Below, one piece after another: positions 21,907 to 32,600 of a stretch of DNA of 64,000 nt. How positions within the stretch are numbered: position 1 is the first letter of the stretch; each line of letters begins with the position of its first letter. The DNA is taken from contig CAKOGP040000236.1 of assembly GCA_933822405.4 (NCBI GenBank), positions 19,097-83,096 of the forward strand, written 5' to 3'. The translations under genes were made by a program, and so were the position numbers. Under the pieces are notes generated by a model. It had not been told where the DNA came from. It saw only the letters and a program-made list of their open reading frames with translations, and made no database searches. The stretch is from Cylindrotheca closterium. Taxonomy: Eukaryota > Bacillariophyta > Bacillariophyceae > Bacillariales > Bacillariaceae.

Positions 21907-22638
21907 ATTGTTATATTACCGCTTCCAAAATAGCGTTGGAAATATTATGATAGACTGCACTTTGGGCAATCTTATCCCTGAATTCTATTTTTTAAAAGAT
22001 TGCACAGAGTACCGGTAGTCATAGGACTAAAACTATAACCACAGTTTCTGATCAGCAAAATTAAAAAAAAGAATTTTAATACTTTTGGGCTCTCTAGGTA
22101 ATGAACCCGAATTGACACCGTTCAGCATCAGCATATATTTTGGGTCAACGTATCCTGTACCGGTAGGTACCAGGTACGCCCGTGTCTCAACGTTCGTTTA
22201 GTCGGGAGTTTTAAAATTAATCCAACCACAAAGTCTGTTCCGGGGCTCAAGTGCATATAAATTCATTTAGTCGGTCACGGGCGTACGTGTACCAGGTACT
22301 TGTAACAGAGGTAAACACTTGTCTTCTCTTTCACATCTTCTTCAGAAATCTGGATTCTTCTACCCTATATATTTATATATTGATTACATATTGTTTCTGT
22401 AGCTATTACTTTTGTAGAGCGAATCATACAGTTTCTGATCTGGAAGAATTACATGCAATACTCGTAATCTTCTTTTCATAATGCGCGTCCAAGACAGCTG
22501 ATCCTGAAGCTCAAAAACTGACGACGTCTTTCTTCGTATCATCACACATTCCACCAGCTCTAGCTTTAGCATCTACCAGCTACCTAATCACAAGAACAAG
22601 CAATCGCACTACTAGAAAGCTCGGTAATCAACATCGCC
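21907..22638. other. Divergent promoter region between two TPR-like paralogs
   Basis: Shared upstream region of the genes at 21265-21906 (minus) and 22639-23217 (plus). It holds GGTACC-rich imperfect palindromes (TACCGGTAGGTACCAGGTAC near 22156-22175 and GTACCAGGTAC near 22288-22298) and an AT run near 22360-22385. The palindromes could be protein-binding sites, but none matches a named motif with certainty. Confidence 0.35.
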
Positions 22639-23217
22639 ATGGGCATCAGCGATATCATCGATCAAAATAATCGAGGAGTTTCTCTGCTCATGGAAAACGA
22701 TTTCCCAAATGCAATCCAGTCCTTTGCGCTTGCTCTGCCGTTGCTACGAACCATCGCCGATTCAGTCTGGGATCATACAATCTGTGATGGCGATTCCTTG
22801 GACCAGCACATGATTTCTTCTGCTGATTGTGCTGATCAAGTGAAGCCGGCGTCAAGTGCTGCTAACAATGGCATGATGATTTACCAAGTAGGCATCCGAA
22901 TTCCCCCAACTGAAACCATACCATCCATCATCTCTTGGGTTCTCATCTTCAATTCCGCGCTTGCGCACCACCTTTCGGCGAAAACAAGAGCTTGCCCAGC
23001 AATGCTCAAAGCCAAGCAGTTGTACAGATTGATATGCGATCCACAAGGCATGACTCAAAGTCCGCTGTTTCAGTATGCAGTGATCAACAACCTTGGCGTG
23101 ATTGAGCAAAATTTTGGCAATGCATCAGTGGCTAATCAATACTTCGAAATTTTGCCGTCTATACCAGATCTTCGTGAAGATCTCCAAGCATATGGAACTG
23201 ATAGAGTTAGTGCCTGA
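22639..23217 (+). CDS. TPR-like helical protein (local family member 3)
   Basis: One exon of 192 residues starting MGISDIIDQNNRGVSLLMEN. The first helix pair (GVSLLMENDFPNAIQSFALA) is a good tetratricopeptide-like unit. Then come WVLIFNSALAHHLSAK and YAVINNLGVIEQNFGNASVA, the blocks shared with members 1 and 2. It ends shortly after NQYFEILPS, so it lacks the last shared block found in member 2. Divergent from member 2 across a 730-base promoter, suggesting an inverted local duplication. Function unknown. Confidence 0.7.
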   Translation: MGISDIIDQNNRGVSLLMENDFPNAIQSFALALPLLRTIADSVWDHTICDGDSLDQHMISSADCADQVKPASSAANNGMMIYQVGIRIPPTETIPSIISWVLIFNSALAHHLSAKTRACPAMLKAKQLYRLICDPQGMTQSPLFQYAVINNLGVIEQNFGNASVANQYFEILPSIPDLREDLQAYGTDRVSA

Positions 23218-23954
23218 AAGCGTAAAAACCAAGTAATATAGTAGTAGCCATTTCACTCTTACACAAGCGATACTTCATGAACTTGGAAGACAAATGTAAA
23301 CAACTAATCCAAGCTACACAAACGAACAAATCATTGGATATATGTCATCATGAAATATAGCTCCCAATGAAGAAGCTGCGTAAACAAAGACAGGATAGGG
23401 GGTCCTGCTGTAGTAGTATCGATCGATTGAAATCGATATTCAAGAATCAAAACCAGATATATCATCATTCTAAAGACATCAGCATCACATTTATCGGAAT
23501 GATGGATCGTATCCAAACTCGGTACCATGACTCCCAAATCGGACTTTGTACGCATGCTGTGAGCGACTAGTCTCCGTTTCGGGTTTGCTTCTTCCCATGC
23601 GGCTGGCACATTGACAATTAACCTCTAATGTGAATCAAATCAAATGCCCGTTCCATTTGTGTTTTGATTTCTCACTGGTCGGTCACCTGCAGTGTTTGTT
23701 GGCGGTGGCAACGTCGCAATATACGAGAACTTTCATCATTATTAATTTTGCTTGCGGTGACGGAGTAAAATAAATGTGCGACAGGAAACAACTATTGGTA
23801 CTATGGTACACGTACCTGGTACTGCACGCTTGTGTGTACAATAAATTTAGTCTGTACTATACGCCCATTTCTTGAAGACAGAAACCAAATGCTGTACTCC
23901 GAACAATTATTAGCAGACTTGGAGGAAAGAAGACTAGTGTCACACATGTATTGA
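23218..23954. other. Intergenic region
   Basis: No coding stretch with family resemblance. A TATAT-rich part near 23450-23470 and TGGTACxxGTACCTGGTAC palindromes near 23800-23822 are the only notable items. Confidence 0.35.
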
Positions 23955-24140
23955 TCATATTACTCCTCTATCGCAATGACTGGCTTGTCGTTCAAGATGT
24001 TGCGCAGCTAGGGCGCTCTTGATTGTTAGACGTACAGTGACAAGAAGGATCTCAGGGAAAAGCCGGGGTCGCAAGTCACACCCTTCGTCCACAAAGACAC
24101 TAAGAAGAGAAAAGAATAGCCTTCTAGATACTGGAAACAT
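23955..24140 (-). pseudogene. Relic of a TPR-like family gene, 3' end only
   Basis: Minus-strand residues SLLSVFVDEGCDLRPRL and following LTIKSALAA match the C-terminus of the gene at 21265-21906 (SLLIVFVDQGYDLRLRL and FSIKNAAPAA). Nucleotide similarity extends upstream to CAAACGAATGTTTC near 24137-24150 and downstream past the stop to GACTGGCTTGTCGTTCAAGA near 23978-23997, which matches the 3' flank of member 2. The rest of the gene is missing, so this is a 3' fragment left by a local duplication. Confidence 0.65.
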
Positions 24141-24859
24141 TCGTTTGGAGCAGACCCCTAGCGTTCACAGACAGAGCTGGCATCCGCCGCCACAGTCAGC
24201 ACGCGAACAGCGGCGACTGCTTGGCAGCCTTCATCTTAGCGAAGTAGTCAGTCATGACCAGAGGTTAGGAACAGAATGCAAAAACTCAATTAAAATCAAA
24301 AAATCCAAGTGGATAATCACGGTAGCTTCAGATGTACTATTTGAAGCCGGAAACCGATGATCAGTGCACTTGTCCTCGTTTCGTCGCTGTAGTCTACTTG
24401 AAAAAGATAATGATGTTTCGTCCCTATTTTTTCTCCAAGTTCGCGAGAAGACTCTGCCGTAGCGTCTAAATAATTTCCAGTACCAATACCGTCGGATCTC
24501 GCGCACGCCGTTCCATTCGGGAATCTCCATGTGGTCCCGTCATCTTCACTGGCTGTCAGCGTTCGTCTGCCAATTAGGAAAAACAACATATAATTGTCTT
24601 TTTTTAAAACACACACATATGATGCATGTGCCACGTGCACTATTATAATCATGCTTACTTGATCTGCAAAAACGATGAGTTCTGGCTCTATTCTATAGGT
24701 AGCACGAGGAGGTACATGTGTACGACAGTAACAATGCGCAAGCTAGAACTCTTAATTGGCCAGATCAGAAATCTGACATCACCTGCATCAAAAGCCTGTC
24801 CATACAAAATGTAGCAAAAGTTGGAAGTTGCTACAGTCATTTTATATAGGTACGGTAAA
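24141..24859. other. Intergenic region upstream of the DUF285 gene
   Basis: A minus-strand open stretch at 24652-24317 contains a run with coding-like composition (DDGTTWRFPNGTACARSDG) but no family is recognised and no second paralog is present; it may be a gene fragment. Otherwise nothing is seen. Confidence 0.3.
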
Positions 24860-27598
24860 ATGACAGCAGAGAAGAAACAAGATCACAAGCAGGATCACAA
24901 GAGACGAAGTAGCCCAAGTAGGGCAGCCAAGCCAGGTGCTGTAAAAGAGAGTCGCAAAAGCAGCAACAGCAACAGCAGCAACAGCCACAGCAGGAGTTCT
25001 GGTCATCGAAGAAAAGAACGGAGCAGTTCAAGGGCAACCAAACCAGGTGCGGTTTCGGAACACGGGAGGGGTAGTAGTGCTATTGCTAGAAAGAAAGGGA
25101 ATTCTCCTAGCTCTAGGAAGTCAGGTGCCATTTCCGAAACAACAAGCAGGCATTCGGATGCTCGAAGAAAGGAACGACGCTCGACAAGTAGGGCATCCAA
25201 GCCTGGTGCGATTCCTGAGAGCAGCGATCGCATCATAGGTTCTGATCGAAAAAAGGAGGGAAGGTCCCACCGATCTTCGAATTCACCACGAGCTGTTCCT
25301 GAAGATCGCCGAATGAGCCATCGCCATCGGAAAAAAGAAGGAAGACCCGATAGCTCCTTCATTCAGTCTCCGCCACTTATTGCTACCAACCAAGCCAATC
25401 CAGAGGATGCTGCTAATTTATTTGAAGCGGTAGCCGTGGATGGTAACTCAGATAGTCACGATGCTGTTGAACAAATGAGACACGAGTTTGAGAAAAAGGA
25501 AAAGAAGCGTCAACAAGACATGGATGAGCTCAACCAGCGACTTGAAGCTGAAAGAACAGAACGAGAAGCAAACGAACAAGCACAACGAGAAGCAATTCAA
25601 GAAGAGCACAAAAAGACAAGAAAGCGGGACATTATTGGTGTGGTTTGTTGCATTCTGGTTCTCGTTGCCGCCGGAGTTGGTGCTTTCTTTGGTCTCAACA
25701 AGAATGAAACTACGACTCAAATTGTATATCAGATATACGATCCACCAAGTGAAGAAGAGTGTCGCGCTATCTCCCGGAACGAAACCATAGCTGGACAAGA
25801 AGCAGACTTGGAAGACACGGTTATTGACATGAGCTTTGACGTCACTATAAACTCGGGCTGCAACATTACTACCCCCCAGGTGCAAACTCTTCTGATGGCT
25901 ATTCAAGACAAGCTTCTTCCACCCTTGGCTGGATGCAACAGCGAAACTAACAGTGACCAAGGACTGGTAGCGGACGACGAACAACCACAACTTGCCATTG
26001 GGGGGAGCCGCTTTGTGATTTTGAATGCATTTGTCACGGGTCAGGTCAATCCGGACGTGGTCTGTGGTAACAATGAAGATGATTCGAACCTTTTTCATAG
26101 AATCTCTATAGATTTGTCTCTCACTTTGAAAGGACCTGTCGAACGGTCGGATCTTGTCCGTCTGACTTTTGATCAAATAGACGAATTATTGTTGGACAAA
26201 GAAGGACAAGGGGATGATAACTTGAAAGATCCGTTCGGTTTGGACGAATCATTCTCCAACGTACGATTGGTCAAAATCGAAGATCAATATGTATCAACGG
26301 CTCCATCAACGGATCCATCAGTAGTGACTTCATCTTCAAGTCCCACTCGAACAATTTCTGAAGTCCCAAGCCCTTCACCATCAAGAGTCATATCCACGCC
26401 ATCAATAATGGGACCTACCTTGGCACCCCTAGCTGGCCCAACGCCACCGCCAACTGTAAGAAGCCAAACACCACAGCCATCACTGAGAACTACCTTGTCT
26501 CCCGTAGTTGGTCCAACTCCTGCGCCAACTGCAGGAAGCCAGACATCACAGCCATCAATGAGACCTACCTTGGCTCCCGTAGTTGGTCCAACGCCTCCGC
26601 CAACTGTAAGCCCGACTACTGTGCCATCCAATACGCCAAGTTTACGACCTTCCAGTACACTCTCTTCATCACCAACATTGGCTCCAGTGGTCGGACCAAC
26701 TCTTTCACCCTCGAGTGCACCGTCAAGAGTACCAAGTTTCTCTCCGTCAGCTCTCCCAAGTGAAAGTCCATCTGCCAATCCATCAATTGGGCCAAGCACC
26801 AATCCTTCAATTGGGCCAAGCATTGCACCATCTGCCAATCCATCAAAGCAACCTAGCATCAAACCATCTTCGAAGCCATCAATGAAACCAAGTATGGTTG
26901 CATCTGCCATCCCATCGACGAAACCGAGCGTGGTTCCATCTGATGCCCCATCGACCAGACCTTCGCAAACGCCCACAGGATCCCAACCATGCTTTCAAAG
27001 CAACAGCGAACTCAGTACAGAAGTCAACAATTGGTTTGGCACTGCATTGCAAAAGACAACAGTTGAGAACACGTATGGGCCGATTGGAGACTGGTGTTTT
27101 GGTGCAGGTGTAACCAGTATGGAAGCACTCTTCAGATATCGCTCCACTTTCAATGAAGACTTGTCATCCTGGGATGTTTCTTCTGTTACAACCATGAGTT
27201 GGATGTTCTCCCAAGCACCATCCTTCGATCAAGACTTGTCATCCTGGGATGTTTCTTCTGTGGTCTTAATGGATGGAATGTTCTCCCAAGCAACATCCTT
27301 CAATCAAAATTTGTCATCATGGGATGTTTCTTCTGTGACTGATATACAGTATATGTTCTACTCAGCAACATCCTTCAATAGCGACTTGTCATCATGGGAT
27401 CTTTCTTCTGTAAATAGAATGTGGCGGATGTTCAATCAAGCAACTTCGTTTGATCAGAATCTTTGCGCATGGGGCTCAACCCTGAAGAACAATGCTGTTG
27501 CAAGCAACTCGTTTTTAGGCGCTACTAGCTGCCCTTCACAATCCGATCCAAACCTCTATGCTAATCCAAAAGGTCCATTTTGTCACCAGTGCCCATAG
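24860..27598 (+). CDS. Single-pass membrane protein with Ser/Pro stalk and DUF285 repeats
   Basis: The ATG at 24860 (MTAEKKQDHK) gives 912 residues; an in-frame ATG at 24821 is also possible. Residues 1-165 hold about five degenerate copies of a basic unit ending in KPGAVxE (AAKPGAVKES, ATKPGAVSEH, ASKPGAIPES). A charged coiled coil precedes one membrane helix near 258-280 (IIGVVCCILVLVAAGVGAFF). The ectodomain follows, then a stalk of PS-rich repeats (PTLAPVVGPTPPPT and SIGPSTNPS types) near 480-710, and at the end four to five 25-residue DUF285 units of the form DLSSWDVSSVTTM. Basic residues before the helix put the N-terminus inside. DUF285/BspA-like repeats occur in surface adhesins; adhesion or wall contact is inferred. 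Confidence 0.85.
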   Translation: MTAEKKQDHKQDHKRRSSPSRAAKPGAVKESRKSSNSNSSNSHSRSSGHRRKERSSSRATKPGAVSEHGRGSSAIARKKGNSPSSRKSGAISETTSRHSDARRKERRSTSRASKPGAIPESSDRIIGSDRKKEGRSHRSSNSPRAVPEDRRMSHRHRKKEGRPDSSFIQSPPLIATNQANPEDAANLFEAVAVDGNSDSHDAVEQMRHEFEKKEKKRQQDMDELNQRLEAERTEREANEQAQREAIQEEHKKTRKRDIIGVVCCILVLVAAGVGAFFGLNKNETTTQIVYQIYDPPSEEECRAISRNETIAGQEADLEDTVIDMSFDVTINSGCNITTPQVQTLLMAIQDKLLPPLAGCNSETNSDQGLVADDEQPQLAIGGSRFVILNAFVTGQVNPDVVCGNNEDDSNLFHRISIDLSLTLKGPVERSDLVRLTFDQIDELLLDKEGQGDDNLKDPFGLDESFSNVRLVKIEDQYVSTAPSTDPSVVTSSSSPTRTISEVPSPSPSRVISTPSIMGPTLAPLAGPTPPPTVRSQTPQPSLRTTLSPVVGPTPAPTAGSQTSQPSMRPTLAPVVGPTPPPTVSPTTVPSNTPSLRPSSTLSSSPTLAPVVGPTLSPSSAPSRVPSFSPSALPSESPSANPSIGPSTNPSIGPSIAPSANPSKQPSIKPSSKPSMKPSMVASAIPSTKPSVVPSDAPSTRPSQTPTGSQPCFQSNSELSTEVNNWFGTALQKTTVENTYGPIGDWCFGAGVTSMEALFRYRSTFNEDLSSWDVSSVTTMSWMFSQAPSFDQDLSSWDVSSVVLMDGMFSQATSFNQNLSSWDVSSVTDIQYMFYSATSFNSDLSSWDLSSVNRMWRMFNQATSFDQNLCAWGSTLKNNAVASNSFLGATSCPSQSDPNLYANPKGPFCHQCP

Positions 27599-27889
27599 GT
27601 GTTAACAAATATAATAAGGTCAAGATTTTTTTCAATATTAAAATTGATATATCAATTTTTGAATTTTTATCCATGTTCCAAGGCGTCAAGCAGCTCAAGT
27701 ACAGTACTTGAACGACTAAGAAGAGCTACTGCTGCCCTGCCATTCAACAGGAGAGGGAATGGCTGCAGCAGCCAACAATCTACAAATTGAACCGATTACC
27801 GTGTATAGGCCTGTTGAAATTGAGTTATTTGGTGGGACCGCAAGGCCATGATTCGTATGAATATTGTGTCGCTCCGTCAGGCTCTTTCA

Positions 27890-28560
27890 CTTCCGAACCA
27901 TGATCTCTTCCATCAAGGCATCTACAATAAGTATGGAAGATGAAGACTATAGAGTTAGTCATCATTATTAGGAGTACAAAGATTATCAAACACGTCATCG
28001 TCAAATCCACCAAAGAATGCACAGCCACAATAAGCATATTCTCCAGTAGAACCAGAGACATTTTGATTCCTAGTGCACTCTCTCATGGCAACTTTCAATA
28101 CCAACTCAGGATAGAGTGGAAAGACCAGGTTGGCCTTCTTCGGAATATAGTATCTCTTTAGTCGTTTAAAAAGCAAACTTCAATCGGATCCAGCTGTGGC
28201 GCAGAAGGAGACAAGAAAAAAATATTGCGCCAGCCAGGTTGGGGGATTGCTTCCTCCAATTCCTTGAACATGTGGATCTTGGCATTGACAATAGAAGTGG
28301 CCATGAAGATGGGTTCAATCCTGGGATGACCGTTCGAGCGAATGCGTAGTGGAACTTAATTTTGTCTTGTGAAAGTGCCATGCGGGTCGACTACCATGCC
28401 ATGAACCCATTAACATTAATGGCGGCAAGAACACTAACCCTCTTGCCTCTAGAGAAAGGCAGCTTCACAGCCGCCTTTATGTTCCCCTCTTTGATCAGCA
28501 TTTCAAAAAATGAAAGGTTGTCTACGATCATTGCAGTCCGGACTTCTCCATGAATATCTA
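27890..28560 (-). mobile_element. Decayed Tc1/mariner-type DDE transposase
   Basis: Minus-strand pieces in shifting frames can be laid along a DDE_3 transposase: SFFEMLIKEGNIKAAVKLPF then SRGKRVSVLAAINVNGF (second catalytic region of such enzymes), a TAG stop near 28392, then TVIPGLNPSSWP, NAKIHMFKELEEAI (where active copies have D-N-A-x-I-H), APQLDPIEVCF (cf. the SPxLNPIE motif) and LKRYYIPKKANLVFPLYPEL. Frame changes and stops separate them. The N-terminal part and the inverted repeats were not found. An inactive remnant. Confidence 0.72.
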
Positions 28561-28793
28561 CTTAACGACACACGGAGCGCATACCGCCGCTTTGCGTTTC
28601 AAGATGAAAAAGAATAAGTCGTGAGCGACTGATTTCTTTCTTTTTGCATCTCGTACGCGTCCCTTATTGTCTTATTTCCACGGGATTTGTTTCTTGATAG
28701 AACCGAATCAGATGTTTTACAAGGATTGCAAACAGTAAAAAACTAGGGCTGGAAGGGAAGTATAATATAGGAGAAGGCGGCTTCAGTTGAATC

Positions 28794-29099
28794 ATGGTCA
28801 CGATGCAGAGTGATTCAGCCTTGCAGTTGAATTTTTTGTGGCTATGGATTTCTCTTTGCTTTGCCGTCGTCGGTGCAACCATCTTTCAGAGTCTCCCAGT
28901 GACGCTTCCAGGATTATTTACTTCCTTTTTCGCCCTGAAACGAATCAAGGCATCTTGTTTGGTCATTCGAGACTCCAATGATCAAGACTTGGAAATGCAG
29001 CCTCTGGAAGTAGCGGGGCAAGAGCCCCAGCTTCGCAAGCGCAATGTCACCGTGTCACAAGCATTTCGAATGGCATTTCGAAAAGAAAGTCACCACTAG
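28794..29099 (+). CDS. Small hypothetical protein with one hydrophobic segment
   Basis: An open frame of 101 residues, ATG at 28794, about 30 bases after a TATAATATAG run. Residues 10-40 are hydrophobic (FLWLWISLCFAVVGATIF), followed by a short basic/acidic tail. No family is recognised. It could be a small membrane protein or chance; it sits between a transposon relic and a long non-coding region, which lowers confidence. Confidence 0.3.
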   Translation: MVTMQSDSALQLNFLWLWISLCFAVVGATIFQSLPVTLPGLFTSFFALKRIKASCLVIRDSNDQDLEMQPLEVAGQEPQLRKRNVTVSQAFRMAFRKESHH

Positions 29100-29691
29100 T
29101 CCAATAAAAAATTATGTTGGATACAAAGCCGTTATTCATGTCTCCTTGCTGAAGAAATCGAGCGGCTTCGGTTCATTCGGGAAAATGAGTTTGCATTCCC
29201 CCCACTCTTGGGAGCAACAATCATGATAGAGTCACCATCTCATGATGATTCCTTACGTAGTTTATGCTGGAAGGAAGTGCTGAAGACTTTCATTTCCGAT
29301 GATTGCTTTTAATGCATAGAGATTGGATAAGCAGATCATCCACAAAGATAGTTTGATGAGGTTTCTCGTCGTAATCTCAACCGAAAGATGCAACATGTTG
29401 AACACGGAGGACTTTCAAACGAGCCCATTCAAACGAGTTCGACCAACAAAGTACCGTTGAAGGCACGCACTATCGGTACTGGAAGACTATAGATATAATT
29501 CGAACCTATAATCCTACTCTAATATACATACATACATATCACTACTGCATTCTTCTGGAATCTAGATCCTCAGAGAAATCCATTTGGAGATCAAATTTCA
29601 TTTCTTCCCCGATCCAAATATATAGAGCTAATGCAGTTTCGATAGTACAGTCGATCCGGTACTTCCTAGCTAGCTTTGGTCTTCAGGTTGC
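29100..29691. other. Intergenic region
   Basis: About 590 bases with no coding stretch of note. It includes the TTGGGAGCAACAATC string (near 29208) also found near 2266, and a run of TACA units near 29525-29540. Confidence 0.35.
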
Positions 29692-32600
29692 TTATATAGT
29701 CCCCGGAGCAGCAAAGAGCTGCGGGCTGGAAAGATCATTTCGCAAATTCATCCCCGACCGTGGAATAGCTCCGCCAATGTTGCCCTCGTATATCTGTGCG
29801 TAATTTCCAACTCTTCTAATGGAATTTTGCCACATTTTGGTCAACTCCGGTCCAAACAGATTGGTTTGGGGCATTTCGAAGAAATTAACGCTGGTATATC
29901 CATTCTCTTCGGCATAGAAAAAACCAAACACGATCCACTTGATCAGATCCGAGAACTGTTGGTCGTCGGACCGATGCATCAAACAAAGTGGTTCCTTGGT
30001 GAGCTTTTGTGTTCCAAACTTATAGTTCTCCGTAACCAAGTAGCCCGCGGCTCGGAGGGAAACAGTATTCAGCTTGGCCGTTTCTCCAACAATTACATTG
30101 CACAACCCAGCCACATGATATTGCACGGACTCTTCAAAGTTGGAAGTCAATATTAGGCGTTCGTCGTCGATCCCAAGGCTATCGACGACAGTATTGTACC
30201 AAGTGGAACCGCTCGGAACACAAATTGTCGTGTCGGTACAGTTTAGACCCAAGTCGTTGGTATTGGAGAACTCTTGGTTCTCCGCACACGCTGCAAATGG
30301 CATCTCACCGGCAAATATCATTGCATCATGGAAATAGATTGGACTGAAGTCAAAGGCGTAATTGTTCACGCCGAAATTGACTTCCCTCTCCAACGTGCGC
30401 GTGACACCGGGAACAATATCGACATCTCCATTTTCGATTTTGGAGAAGCGATCGAAAGAAGTCACTTGAATGACGTCCATTTTGCTATCATCTCCATCAA
30501 AGAGGGCAGCGGCGATTCCCCGGCACATGTCAATCTCCAACCCACTCCAAGTATTTGTGTTTTCATTGTAATTTGCGAATCCGAACGAACCCCCATTGAC
30601 TCCGCATCTCAGGGAGTCTCGAGCAATGATCGCTCGAATGGCACTGTTCTGAGATGGCTCTGGTCCAACGTCAGACACACGGCCAAAGTCATATGATACC
30701 ATGGAAGGAGCTGTTCCATTGTTGACCAAGTTCATCCCGCTTCTTGTAAACGGGAGGTTCCTCTCCCACATCTCCCCATAGTTTCCAACGGCTGCAACTG
30801 CTCTCTGAAAGATACCGCTAAACTCGTCACCAAAGACATCGGTGCTGCGCATTAAGTTGCTCGTCGCTTGAGTGACATTGGATTCCTCAGCTTGCACAAG
30901 AGATTCAAATATCCAAGAGGTAAATCGCGACCATACTCGGTCATCCGGTCGGGTAATCCAAGTTTCAAAGGACTTGAAATACAACTTAGACCCGACCTCG
31001 TAGTTCGATTCATCACCCGTGTACCCAAAGGCCCGAATGGAGATCAACTCGACATCTACCTGAGATCCACCAATGATGTTACATTCGCCATTTTCCAAAC
31101 CGACAACTGTAGCTTCAAAATCGTTGTATGTAACGATTACTTCACTAGGAAAAACTGTCGACGCTGTGTCATACCACGATGTACCGTCAACAAGGCATAT
31201 CTTCATATCAAGACATCCCACCGTGAAGAAGTCCCCATTATCAGCGCATTTGGCGAACGGCTTGATCCCACCGAAAACGAAACCCCCAAAATAGTAGGGG
31301 ATCGTCGCGTAATTGAAACCAGACTTTGCCGATGACTAAAAGTGGAACAATAATAACAGAGTGTTAGAATGCTCAGGACTGAACGCTGAAAAACTGTTCC
31401 ACCTTACCTCATAAACGTCTCGGTTGGCAGTATAGTCTGTCCAAAACACGACGTCAAATCGTTTGTCCCGAAGGCCAGTGAAGCGATCATTGGTGAAGTT
31501 AAAGAGTTGAATTGCATTACGGTTGTCAAGAACAGCAGCCGCAATTGCTCGACACTGGGTAAGAAGAACAAAATAAATAAGCTAAGACCAGAGGATTCGA
31601 AAACAAGATTCACGAAAACAGCTTACTTGGTCTGTCATGAAATTGTAGAACCAGGTCGAAGTGAAAATGAGTCCGCAATTGAGCACACCTCTCTCTTGAA
31701 TGTCATAAATTGTCCGCGATCCCGAAACAGATCGAGCAATGGATGGATCCATGCAGTTGTCGAAGCCAACGAATCCAATCGATTTTACACCTTGAGAATT
31801 GGTGACAACATCTCGGCCACAGTCGTATTCATCAGTGCTAACGCACGTTTGCTTGCAGCTTAGAGTCGATTGTTAGACTGAAATTATGGCTTCAACGCCA
31901 TGAGAATACTCAAAATAAGCAGAAAAACTTACCAATCGCCACCATCATATGAAAATTCTCGAGAATTGAAGTACGGATCGCATCTCCCGTTCCCAGTGGG
32001 TAATATTTGACAAAGTCTCCCCGATGAACCGCTGGGGCATTCGCATGTTTTGTTTCCCGGCCGGCATATGCCACTGTAAAGACAAGGGTTCGTATCGTCG
32101 TCACACGAGGCGCACAGGAACCTAAAGGGTGCGATTGATTTCAAGTCAACTCCTTCAATAGCTTTACCTCGTTGCTTAACTAGCGGGCGGTACCATAACA
32201 ACCCTTCCGGAGAAGTCGCATCTTCTGGACTGTCGACGATTACTTGAGCACTGTAGAATATTACAGTGTATTGATTCCATTTCGCCGACCAATATCCATG
32301 AAATTTCTGACTTCTCAGAAGATCACCTAAATTCGCAGTTAGCACCCAACGAAAACCTGAGACGTGAAATGTGAAAGTTAGACACTTCAGATCCCAATGT
32401 AAAACCAAAACAAAAGGTACGCTACCATTGAAAAAGACCTGGTATGTAGTCCCAAGATCGTCGCCATCTAAGAAGCTTCCTTCGTATACTGGTCGATCGT
32501 ATATCTCAACTGGTTCGCCTTGATCATTATACATTCTGTTGTATTGCGTGGCAAACCTTCGACCATCTATGACATCTCGCTCTGGATCCCTGAACTCAAT

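Noticed and set aside
26284..26976. Long minus-strand open frame of 230 residues rich in DG and VG
   Set aside because: It is the antisense of the PS-rich stalk of the DUF285 gene; repeat composition keeps the opposite frame open.
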